Positions 1 to 5,482 are shown, counted from the stretch's first letter. The stretch: 6,600 nt of DNA from Nitrospiraceae bacterium (GCA_003523945.1 DOFS01000489.1:1-6600); one strand, 5' to 3'. A program made the numbers and translations. Notes: generated from the sequence alone by a model not told the origin.

Positions 1-379
1 TCGTCGTCAGCCCGCTCGTGGGGTTTACCGTGATGCCCGCCACGTCATTATCGGTGTTGGTCACACTCACGTCGGCGGGATCCAGCCCGGCGTAATCAAA
101 ATCGTCGCTTGTGGCGGCCCCCGTGAGGATGAAGTAGGCGATACTCCCGTCGATCATCGCATCATCCACACCGGTGACGGTCACCGTCTGTGGAATGGTT
201 CCATTGCTAGTCGTGAAGGTAAGGCTGGCGGGACTCACCGTCCCTTCCGTCGTGTCACTGCTGCTCAGGGCAATACTGACGTCACCCGTCGGCAGCGTAT
301 CCAACACCACCGTAAAGGTGGCGGTGCCTCCCCCTTCTGTCGTCGTTAACCCGCTCGTGGGGTTTACCGTGATACCCGC
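1..379 (-). repeat. Coding tandem repeat, 339-bp period (about one unit visible)
   Basis: Positions 1-40 and 340-379 match at 37 of 40 bases, including 24 identical bases in a row at 11-34 and 350-373. The offset of 339 bp equals 113 codons and keeps frame. The repeat encodes the start of each Calx-beta-like unit (VAGITVNPTSGLTT). High nucleotide identity between unit starts suggests recent duplication or gene conversion within the repeat array beyond the left edge. Confidence 0.85.
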
Positions 380-610
380 GACCTGTGCATGTACCGTTGG
401 CAGGCCAAAAGAAGGCAACAACAAACTTATCAACACCACGAACTTCAACGGGCTCAACGCGCGACGCTGGCCTTTTTTAATTTTTTTGAATTTCTGGTCA
501 TCATGAACCTGGAGATCCCCTTCATTCCCCCGGAGCGACTCATGAGGAGGAAACACGTGAAACATCCTGGTGAGACGCTTAACCAGCATCTGATTAAAAA
601 ATGAGACCAT
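1..610 (-). CDS. Secreted Calx-beta-like tandem-repeat protein, N-terminal part (runs off the left edge)
   Basis: The minus-strand frame is open from ATG at 610 to the window edge: 203 codons, no stop. Residues 40-56 are rich in Lys/Arg, 57-70 are hydrophobic (FVVLISLLLPSFGL), and Val-His-Ala at 73-75 before Gln76 looks like a signal peptidase I site. The mature part opens with VAGITVNPTSGLTTTEGGG and is rich in Thr, Val, Gly, Ser and Asp. The segment 77-90 recurs exactly at 190-203, so the repeat is 113 residues long and ends in a TNTDND stretch. This is the usual look of Calx-beta-like beta-sandwich repeats in large exported bacterial proteins, often cell-surface or adhesin-like; the exact role cannot be read here. 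The start is uncertain: ATG at 610, 589 and 565 are all in frame and none has a strong Shine-Dalgarno. I chose 610 because a promoter candidate lies just upstream and the frame is open throughout. The resulting region ahead of the hydrophobic core, about 56 residues, is unusually long for a signal peptide. Confidence 0.85.
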   Translation of the reverse strand, partial: MVSFFNQMLVKRLTRMFHVFPPHESLRGNEGDLQVHDDQKFKKIKKGQRRALSPLKFVVLISLLLPSFGLPTVHAQVAGITVNPTSGLTTTEGGGTATFTVVLDTLPTGDVSIALSSSDTTEGTVSPASLTFTTSNGTIPQTVTVTGVDDAMIDGSIAYFILTGAATSDDFDYAGLDPADVSVTNTDNDVAGITVNPTSGLTT

Positions 611-632
611 GGCAATCTTCGTTTCAGACTTT

Positions 633-660
633 TTTATAAATGATTCGCACCTGAGGTAAA
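633..660 (-). promoter_or_regulatory. Candidate sigma70 promoter for the repeat-protein gene
   Basis: On the minus strand TTTACC (660-655) and TATAAA (638-633) are separated by 16 bases. This would start transcription near 626, only about 16 bases ahead of the ATG at 610. The -10 matches 5 of 6 consensus bases and the -35 matches 4 of 6. It supports a start near 610, but AT-rich hexamers are common by chance in such DNA. Confidence 0.35.
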
Positions 661-727
661 AATGCCTCTCATCTCCTCCTTCTGTCGTGCTGAACGCCGA
701 CTGATTTGCTGCACGGGAGGGAGAAGT

Positions 728-775
728 ATGGAAAAGGGGGGGCATCATCGGCACCCGTTCCATCCACTTTTATAG
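728..775 (+). CDS. Possible His-rich mini-ORF / leader peptide (15 codons)
   Basis: GGAGG at 716-720 stands 7 bases ahead of ATG at 728, a textbook ribosome binding site. The frame reads MEKGGHHRHPFHPLL and stops at TAG (773-775). Four of 15 residues are His (6, 7, 9, 12). No amino-acid biosynthesis gene follows, and the next gene at 1084 has its own promoter downstream of this ORF, so a classic his-type attenuator is not supported. It may be a small expressed peptide, a remnant, or chance. Translation is the only thing the sequence suggests; function is unknown. Confidence 0.2.
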   Translation: MEKGGHHRHPFHPLL

Positions 776-987
776 AAGATTAACGATTCACACCAATGAA
801 TGCCAGCCCCTCGATATTCCTGTGCTCCATCTAATGAATTCGTGGCGGGTGAGAGTACTCCGGATGGAAATTTCGCTTCTATTAGTATGGGTTATGGAGT
901 TCTTTCTACCCTCACATGACAAAGTGCTCGCAAACACAAAGAGGCGGGACACCTCAACCGCCCTTTTCCCCTGGACCGGCTGCACGG

Positions 988-1016
988 TTGTTCACCCCCA
1001 ATGAGATCCTTATAAT
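988..1016 (+). promoter_or_regulatory. Sigma70-type promoter of the DUF3386 gene
   Basis: TTGTTC (988-993) and a perfect TATAAT (1011-1016) are separated by exactly 17 bases. Transcription should start near 1023, leaving a leader of about 60 bases before the ATG at 1084. Its position inside the open frame that begins at 916 argues that the real protein start is downstream, at 1084. Confidence 0.7.
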
Positions 1017-1069
1017 GCCTACCAGTATTTCGCTCAATCAGTCTGATCAGCAACCCGACAGGACAGGAC

Positions 1070-1075
1070 AAGGAG
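1070..1075 (+). promoter_or_regulatory. Ribosome binding site deciding the DUF3386 start
   Basis: AAGGAG lies 8 bases upstream of ATG at 1084. The same frame is open back to 916, but that start has no comparable site and precedes the promoter, so this site fixes the start at 1084. Confidence 0.8.
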
Positions 1076-1083
1076 TCTGCCAC

Positions 1084-1761
1084 ATGGAAATGAATACAAA
1101 AGAACAAACAACCACCGAGGTCCAGGACGACCCAAAGGCCCGCGCACTGCTCGAAGCCGCCTTTGCCAAGACGGCCAGGTGGCAACCCGATTTCCAGGGT
1201 TTTCAAGCCGACCTCCGCATTAATGTGAATGGAAAGGAAACCAAAGGGACCGTCACGGTGAAAGGACCGCGGGACGTGACAGCCGTCATCGATGATGCAG
1301 ACCTACAAACCTGGGCTCAAGACCAAATCGGAATGATAGCGGTGCATCGCGGCCCCAGAAATTTCCAGGAATCCGACGGGAAATACACCCTGACCTTAGG
1401 CGGGGAAGAACACCATCCGCTCGGGCAACGGATTAATATACATGGAGACAAAATGGGTTCCTGGTACCGGGTAAAAGATAACCGGATTACGCAGATCAAC
1501 CGGAACATGCCCCAGGCGGCCTTTACCATCAACGTTGAAGATAGTGCGGTGACCCAGGACCAACATCATCTCACCACCCGATACACGGTCTATTATTTTT
1601 CACCCAAAGACCGGTCCCTGAAAAATGTCGACAGTTTTTCTGATACACACATCAGGGTTGGCAACTCGGACCTTCCAGCCACCCGTCGAATTATTTCCTA
1701 TGAAAATGGGGAAATCATCGTGCGAACGCTGACCTTCGAAAACCACAAGATGCTGTCATAA
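1084..1761 (+). CDS. DUF3386 family protein
   Basis: This 225-residue protein has the layout I recall for the DUF3386 family, best known from cyanobacteria, whose biochemical role is not established. Residues 21-44 (ALLEAAFAKTARW, then DFQGFQADL) match the family opening of an Ala-rich helix, an aromatic residue and 'FxGFxA'. They are followed by a KGTVTV strand, a region ending in AVHRGPRNF, the mid-protein GDKMGSWYRVKDNRITQINR block, an AFTIN strand and a TRY segment, and the protein ends near FENHKML. No signal peptide or membrane segment is visible, so it is probably cytoplasmic. The start at 1084 rests on AAGGAG 8 bases upstream and a promoter at 988-1016; the frame upstream to 916 reads as non-homologous sequence. 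It is a single-gene unit, divergent from the repeat protein and convergent with the TPM gene. Family assignment is from recognition, not from a search. Confidence 0.8.
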   Translation: MEMNTKEQTTTEVQDDPKARALLEAAFAKTARWQPDFQGFQADLRINVNGKETKGTVTVKGPRDVTAVIDDADLQTWAQDQIGMIAVHRGPRNFQESDGKYTLTLGGEEHHPLGQRINIHGDKMGSWYRVKDNRITQINRNMPQAAFTINVEDSAVTQDQHHLTTRYTVYYFSPKDRSLKNVDSFSDTHIRVGNSDLPATRRIISYENGEIIVRTLTFENHKMLS

Positions 1762-1764
1762 GCC

Positions 1765-1801
1765 ATATCCCCAAGCCGGCATGATGTTGGCTTGGGGATA
1801 T
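1765..1801 (+). terminator. Strong hairpin at the convergent gene junction
   Basis: ATATCCCCAAGCC (1765-1777) pairs perfectly over 13 bp with GGCTTGGGGATAT (1789-1801) around an 11-base loop. It begins 3 bases after the DUF3386 stop and lies 33 bases past the end of the leftward TPM gene. The 3' flank on the plus strand (AAGATTTATCCTTTTT) is only partly T-rich, and the minus-strand flank is not, so it fits best as the terminator of the DUF3386 gene. It may also protect the ends of both transcripts. Confidence 0.7.
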
Positions 1802-1833
1802 AAGATTTATCCTTTTTGGAAATGTGAATCCCT

Positions 1834-2568
1834 TCACCGTAATCCCTGTCCTCCCGTTCCTCCGCCAAATCCGCCGAAGTTTCCACCAAATCCCCCTTGG
1901 CCCGTCCCCCAATATTCTCCCTTTTTCCACCGCGGAAACGGATGACGCCGTTCAGGACGGGTGAACCGCCATAATGCGTACACCATCAGCACCACCACCC
2001 CGATATTCATCCAAAACGCGGCTGACCGCTGAGGCTGCGGTTTTTCCTTCTGAATAGGAGCCCGCGCGGCTAACGTCGAAAGGGAGACGGCAGACCGGTA
2101 GATATTGATGCCATACTCTCTCGAACCAAACATGGGGCGCAAATGCTTGAGAGAAATCTCATCTAATTGTTGTGGAGTCAGGACCGGCAACAGGTTCTTT
2201 CCGACGGCCACCACCGCTTGGCGTTCCTGGACAGCTACCAGCAAGAGGAGGCCACGCTCCTGCTGCGCCGTGCCAACCCGCCAGGCTTCATAGAGGCGGG
2301 ACGCATAGTCCTGGGCATTGGGAAACGGGCTGATGGTTGGAATAGTGACCACCAGCATTTCAATGCCGGAAGAGGTTTCAAGATCTTTGCACACTGATCG
2401 AATTTGTTTATGCCATTCCTCATCAAGCAGGGTGGCATAGTCACTCACATAACCCAAGGGAGTTGGGAGATTTTGTTCTTTAGGCGTCATCCCCATCGAG
2501 GGTGCAGAGAAAGTCAGCACCATCATCAGGGTCAGTACACCAACAAGACCGTTAGGATAGCCGGTCAT
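1834..2568 (-). CDS. Membrane-anchored TPM-domain (DUF477) protein with Gly/Phe-rich tail
   Basis: This 244-residue protein opens with a signal-like hydrophobic segment (about residues 7-22) and a likely cleavage region around 22-28. Residues 35-170 look like a TPM domain (PF04536): LPTPLGYVSDYATLLDEE, then SGIEMLVVTI, the QDYASRLYEAWRVG block, RGLLLLVAVQERQAVVAVG, and a LRPMF plus YGINIYRS ending. TPM proteins act outside the cytoplasmic membrane; plant TLP18.3 has acid phosphatase activity, and bacterial members have been tied to envelope or photosystem maintenance. A transmembrane helix follows at about 183-202, then a basic RPERRHPFPRW stretch and a low-complexity tail (217-243) of Gly, Phe and Asn, common in TPM proteins. 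The predicted topology is domain in the periplasm, tail in the cytoplasm. Its ATG overlaps the stop of the upstream nucleotidyltransferase-like gene (ATGA), so translation is probably coupled. Substrate is unknown. Confidence 0.85.
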   Translation of the reverse strand: MTGYPNGLVGVLTLMMVLTFSAPSMGMTPKEQNLPTPLGYVSDYATLLDEEWHKQIRSVCKDLETSSGIEMLVVTIPTISPFPNAQDYASRLYEAWRVGTAQQERGLLLLVAVQERQAVVAVGKNLLPVLTPQQLDEISLKHLRPMFGSREYGINIYRSAVSLSTLAARAPIQKEKPQPQRSAAFWMNIGVVVLMVYALWRFTRPERRHPFPRWKKGEYWGTGQGGFGGNFGGFGGGTGGQGLR

Positions 2569-3329
2569 ACGCGGCCCTCATGACGAATAGTCTGAACGCG
2601 TTTCCGCAAGCTTTCCAAACTCCGGAGATACCGTTCATAGACCTTGGGCCATTCAAGGGCACCCGGACTATTCATCCCTCTCTTCATCTGAAGCATCTCA
2701 AGAAAGATGGTGTCTTCAACCTGCAGCGCGCCGGGAAGCCGTTCAAGAATCTGCTGATCTTTTCCTTTTGACGGCTGGCCTAAGATCCGAAGAACACCTC
2801 GCACACAGGGGAGAACGGCAGTAATGGAGAGAATGAGCAGAGCCTGGATTGCCTCGGCCCGGCCTTCTCCTTCGACAAACCGTTGCCGCAAGCGAATCAC
2901 ATTGGCCAGGAGTTCCTGTTCACATTGCCAGCCTAACTGCCTGTCATCAATCTGCTCTGCGCCAAACGGGTCCCGGCCGGCCAGGCGCACATGATGATCC
3001 TGCATTTGCAGATATTCCAACGGGAACAGATCCCGGGATCGGGCCAATTCATCGGCTGTCATCAGCAGGGGCGCGATGATTTGATGTTTTCCCCACTGAC
3101 GATGCAGTTTCCCGGCACCCTGCAGCCCACCCACTGAGTGTTCTCGAACCAGCACCAAAAAATTGAAATTAGAGCGGCCGGCAATAAAATCGCCCCTGGC
3201 CGCGCTTCCATACAGCAGCAGCCCTTCCAAATCTGCACCCCAATCCTTCTGGAGTTGTTTCAGATATCGTTCAAGTGTTTCCCGCAGGTCTTCGGGAAGT
3301 TCAAGCGACTGCAACTGAGATGTAGGCAT
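2565..3329 (-). CDS. Nucleotidyltransferase-fold protein lacking the catalytic Asp pair
   Basis: From the ATG at 3329 this gives 254 residues. Residues 36-61 carry the hallmark of the Pol beta-type nucleotidyltransferase fold (NTP_transf_2/MNT-like): LLLYGSAARGD at 37-47, then GRSNFNFLVLV at 51-61. In active members the second part reads S-D-x-D, and those two Asp bind the metal ions. Here they are Asn54 and Asn56, both AAT codons. The enzyme is therefore predicted inactive as a transferase, or it does another job such as binding. The remaining part (65-250) is mostly helical with no motif I can name. The start is ambiguous: GTG at 3338 is in frame three codons earlier, but GGTG sits 8 bases before the ATG. 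The gene lies 58 bases after the monooxygenase and overlaps the TPM gene by 4 bases, so it is the middle gene of a probable operon. No small HEPN-type partner gene is adjacent, which argues against a standard MNT/HEPN toxin-antitoxin pair. Confidence 0.7.
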   Translation of the reverse strand: MPTSQLQSLELPEDLRETLERYLKQLQKDWGADLEGLLLYGSAARGDFIAGRSNFNFLVLVREHSVGGLQGAGKLHRQWGKHQIIAPLLMTADELARSRDLFPLEYLQMQDHHVRLAGRDPFGAEQIDDRQLGWQCEQELLANVIRLRQRFVEGEGRAEAIQALLILSITAVLPCVRGVLRILGQPSKGKDQQILERLPGALQVEDTIFLEMLQMKRGMNSPGALEWPKVYERYLRSLESLRKRVQTIRHEGRV

Positions 3330-3387
3330 AGAATACACACCGAGTATTGGAAAAATGATGAGAGAAGAAGGTGGACTCCGGAATTAA

Positions 3388-4662
3388 TTACGCCGTCACT
3401 GCATGTTCGGGAATGTGATGGGCCCGGGGATCCGGTAACAATCCCGCGGCTTGAAACCGATCCATCCATCCAAATGGTGACGTCGTCCGTAACCCCGCTG
3501 TGGCCATGAGCACTTGATATTGCAACCGCGGATTTTTGTCCATGGTGGAGAAGACGCGATCCCGCAACATCCCCAAAAGAGGATTTCCGGTATTCCAGAA
3601 AAAAACCTCTTCATCAGCTAAGCGCTGCAGCATGGTGACCTGGGGACGCCGTTGTGTTTCAAAGGGCTTCAGAGCGGACGCCGACCAATTCCCGGTGCGG
3701 TGACAACTCTCAAGAACGTCCGCGAGGGTCACGGCATCCACCATTGCCTGCATCCGTCCCTGCGAGGCATGGGGATTCATCCCGTGTGCAGCGTCACCCA
3801 TCACGACCCCCCCATCCTGAACCCAGGTTTTCGCCCGAACTCTACCGGTCCCCATATAAGCCGTCTGGTCCCAGTCCAGGAAAGAATCAAAGAGCGGGCC
3901 AAGGTCCGGAGCAATCGTTTTCCATTTTTTCCGAAGAGCCGGTACGCCGGCTGCTTTGAGTTGAGGCAGGGAATCAGACGAAACCATGTAAAAGGCATAG
4001 ACCTTCTGTCCGCCAGCGGGGAAAATTCCCAGAATAGACTTTTTCCCCACATAATACTGGGCTTCCTCAAGGTGTCCTGGTGATTCCAACATGGCAATCA
4101 GATAACTGTCATGATACCGGTGAAGCGCGGTGGGAATGCCAAGGGCTTCACGAACCTGCGAAAACGGGCCGTCTGCGCCAACAACCACCTGCGCGCCAAT
4201 GGTCACCGGGGCTCCGTCTATGTCCGCTTCCGCACCGGCGATCCCTTGTCCATTCCGGATCAGCGACCGGAAAGTGGCCCCATACCGAAGCCCCTCGGGA
4301 TTCTCCCGGCGCAATGCGTCGAGAATGGTGTGATGGACCACATGAGGCCACATCACCAGGGCCCGATTGTAAGGCGGCGGCAACATCGCATAGTCAATGG
4401 TACAGAGCCGCGTTCCTCCGCTTCGACGAAAATGAAAAAATCTGACGGGTCTGTAGGCATGGACCGGCAGCTGCTCTAATACGCCAAGACGCTGAAGGAT
4501 TTCCTGCCCATTGGGTTGAAGAATTTCACCCCGTAATCCCTGCGGAGGTCCAGAAGCCTGCTCCAGGACAATATTGGCAATGCCTTTTCGGGCCAGAAGA
4601 AGTCCCAGGACGGCTCCCCCCCCACCGGCGCCAACGATCAAAACCTGTGTGTGTACATCCAT
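3388..4662 (-). CDS. FAD-dependent (class A, PHBH-fold) monooxygenase
   Basis: This 424-residue protein has all three signature motifs of the aromatic-hydroxylase-type flavoproteins (FAD_binding_3, PF01494). The Rossmann GxGxxG is at residues 11-16 (VLIVGAGGGG), with Glu34 at the end of the second strand for the FAD ribose. The DG motif is GADGPFSQVR at 162-171. The GD motif is GDAAHGMNPHASQG at 289-302, with Pro297 and Gly302 conserved. An RGE motif at 44-46 also fits. Such enzymes use NAD(P)H and O2 to hydroxylate or epoxidise aromatic, quinone-like or polyketide substrates; relatives include ubiquinone hydroxylases, phenol-type hydroxylases and halogenase-like proteins. The substrate cannot be told here. 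About 120 residues follow the GD motif, with no recognisable thioredoxin-like extension. There is no signal peptide, so it is cytoplasmic. AGGAGA lies 6 bases before the ATG at 4662. It is the first gene of the leftward cluster; I found no convincing promoter in the 151 bases upstream. Confidence 0.9.
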   Translation of the reverse strand: MDVHTQVLIVGAGGGGAVLGLLLARKGIANIVLEQASGPPQGLRGEILQPNGQEILQRLGVLEQLPVHAYRPVRFFHFRRSGGTRLCTIDYAMLPPPYNRALVMWPHVVHHTILDALRRENPEGLRYGATFRSLIRNGQGIAGAEADIDGAPVTIGAQVVVGADGPFSQVREALGIPTALHRYHDSYLIAMLESPGHLEEAQYYVGKKSILGIFPAGGQKVYAFYMVSSDSLPQLKAAGVPALRKKWKTIAPDLGPLFDSFLDWDQTAYMGTGRVRAKTWVQDGGVVMGDAAHGMNPHASQGRMQAMVDAVTLADVLESCHRTGNWSASALKPFETQRRPQVTMLQRLADEEVFFWNTGNPLLGMLRDRVFSTMDKNPRLQYQVLMATAGLRTTSPFGWMDRFQAAGLLPDPRAHHIPEHAVTA

Positions 4663-4668
4663 GGCTAC

Positions 4669-4674
4669 TCTCCT
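4669..4674 (-). promoter_or_regulatory. Ribosome binding site of the monooxygenase
   Basis: On the minus strand AGGAGA stands 6 bases ahead of ATG at 4662. It fixes the start so that the FAD-binding strand begins at residue 6, the usual distance in this family. Confidence 0.75.
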
Positions 4675-4813
4675 AGGCTCCTATCCTACAACACAATTTC
4701 GACGTGACCTCGCCTCATCCTATCTGTGGTGACAACCGTCTGAGCTGGCAAGGTGCCGGGGTTTCCGCATTCCTGTCCCATGAACCGACCACGATCCAAC
4801 CCGGTTGGGAATA

Positions 4814-5191
4814 TCAGGATTCGGAGAAAATGGCCTGAAAGTGGTCGCCAGCCTCTTCCCAGGCCGGCGGATAGGTACTCGACAACCACTGCCGGAGATA
4901 CATTTTCTGCTCTGAGGACAACATGGTTTTAATTTGGTGGGTTCGGCCCTGAAGCGGCTGAAGAAATCCAACCCCCTTCCGGGGGTCCAACGTGGCCGTT
5001 CGAACATACACCGTGGTGTAGACCAGAGGCTTCGTCTCATCCCCATCCCCCTGAAGCCAGACGGAGATATATTTCTCCATCTGTAGGCCTGAACTATCCA
5101 AAGCCGGGTCCGTGTCATGAAACAATTCGTTTTCAGTCTGCTCTAGAGGCACGGCCCCCTCAGCTCGAAACAAAAAATTATGCTTCCACAT
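4814..5191 (-). CDS. Hypothetical protein, 125 residues
   Basis: I do not recognise this protein. AAAGGA (5205-5200) lies 8 bases before the ATG at 5191, and the frame closes with TGA at 4814-4816. The sequence is soluble and slightly acidic, with no signal peptide, membrane segment or cysteine pair. Residues 39-66 (MEKYISVWLQG, then VYTTVYVRTATLD) look like beta-strands, and the C-terminal part (80-125), with Trp-containing stretches, looks helical. The two overlapping minus-strand frames in the region lack ribosome binding sites and read as non-protein-like sequence, which favours this one. It lies 151 bases upstream of the monooxygenase on the same strand. Co-transcription is possible but not shown, and its upstream region carries tandem TTGACA hexamers. 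Whether it is a conserved family cannot be judged from sequence alone. Confidence 0.65.
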   Translation of the reverse strand: MWKHNFLFRAEGAVPLEQTENELFHDTDPALDSSGLQMEKYISVWLQGDGDETKPLVYTTVYVRTATLDPRKGVGFLQPLQGRTHQIKTMLSSEQKMYLRQWLSSTYPPAWEEAGDHFQAIFSES

Positions 5192-5233
5192 GAAAAATTT
5201 CCTTTGGATTAGCAGTTAAACCAGGTATGATAG

Positions 5234-5259
5234 TGTCAAGGGGTTTACGACAATGTCAA
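5234..5259 (-). promoter_or_regulatory. Tandem TTGACA elements upstream of the 125-residue protein
   Basis: On the minus strand the perfect -35 consensus TTGACA occurs at 5259-5254 and again at 5239-5234, as part of a 7-base direct repeat (CTTGACA) spaced 20 bp. Neither copy has a good -10 at 16-18 bases. They could be the -35 of a weak promoter, or two half-sites for a regulator bound on one DNA face (two helical turns apart). Confidence 0.3.
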
Positions 5260-5319
5260 GACAGATCATCGCATCAGGATGGTGTGACATTAGAGCCTGA
5301 ATCATGACACGGCCCCTCA

Positions 5320-5348
5320 CTGAAAAACGAGACAAGACTGGATAAAAT
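5320..5348 (+). promoter_or_regulatory. Candidate sigma70 promoter of the lipoprotein gene
   Basis: CTGAAA (5320-5325) and TAAAAT (5343-5348) are 17 bases apart and match 4 and 5 of 6 consensus bases. Transcription would start near 5355, giving a leader of about 135 bases. A TATTAT at 5359-5364 is an alternative -10 without a good -35. Confidence 0.4.
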
Positions 5349-5476
5349 CCTGTATTTTTATTATGCTTATCCCGTCCAGGCAGGACTGATATGTGTTCCG
5401 GTTATGCATGGTATCGCCATCACTACCCCGCTCCCCTCACAACACCGACATCAGCTCATACTCACATTTTCTCCAT

Positions 5477-5482
5477 GGAGGT
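5477..5482 (+). promoter_or_regulatory. Ribosome binding site setting a GTG start
   Basis: GGAGGT lies 7 bases ahead of GTG at 5490. Earlier in-frame ATG codons at 5391 and 5475 have no such site, and the one at 5475 overlaps this site. Confidence 0.8.

Larger units (their letters stand above)
611..1083. other. 473-bp divergent intergenic region
   Basis: This stretch lies between two divergent genes. It holds a leftward promoter candidate (633-660), a 15-codon mini-ORF (728-775) and a rightward promoter (988-1016). A weak 5-bp GC hairpin with a following T4 (GGCGG at 943-947, CCGCC at 958-962) lies between the mini-ORF and the rightward promoter. Longer open frames cross the region on both strands (822-1004 plus, 788-985 minus), but they lack ribosome binding sites and recognisable sequence, so I do not call them. 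No tRNA-like or riboswitch-like fold was recognised. Confidence 0.6.

Noticed and set aside
499..504. Tandem ATG codons on the minus strand as the start of the repeat protein
   Set aside because: Read from these ATGs the frame ends at a TGA after about 16 codons. They are out of frame with the repeat-coding frame.
174..506. Plus-strand open frame of 110 codons
   Set aside because: It is antisense to the Calx-beta-like gene, is Val/Ser/Pro-rich in the way a reverse read of such repeats is, and has no ribosome binding site. The minus-strand frame has a signal peptide and repeats.
943..967. GC hairpin followed by T4 as a terminator
   Set aside because: The stem is only 5 bp with a 10-base loop and there is no convincing upstream gene for it to end, except the doubtful mini-ORF.
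788..1004. Overlapping open frames on both strands in the intergenic region (822-1004 plus, 788-985 minus)
   Set aside because: Neither has a ribosome binding site or recognisable protein features, and the plus-strand one overlaps the -35 of the DUF3386 promoter.
1084..1761. DUF3386 protein as a lipoprotein or exported protein
   Set aside because: From the supported start there is no hydrophobic N-terminal segment and no lipobox. A Cys in the upstream extension is not in a lipobox context and lies before the start.
2565..3329. MNT/HEPN toxin-antitoxin pair
   Set aside because: The protein is longer than typical MNT antitoxins, lacks the catalytic Asp pair, and no small HEPN gene is adjacent. 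The neighbours are a monooxygenase and a TPM protein.
4080..4479. Several plus-strand open frames inside the monooxygenase region
   Set aside because: They lie opposite a gene with three intact flavoprotein motifs and have shadow-like composition (Arg, Pro, Ser).
4799..4815. CCAACC/GGTTGG palindrome as a terminator between the hypothetical protein and the monooxygenase
   Set aside because: The usable stem is 5 bp with a 3-base loop and no T-run follows on either strand.
4686..5118. Other minus-strand frames near the 125-residue protein (4686-4889 and 4720-5118)
   Set aside because: They overlap the better-supported frame, have no ribosome binding site, and are Arg/Pro-rich as expected of out-of-frame reads.
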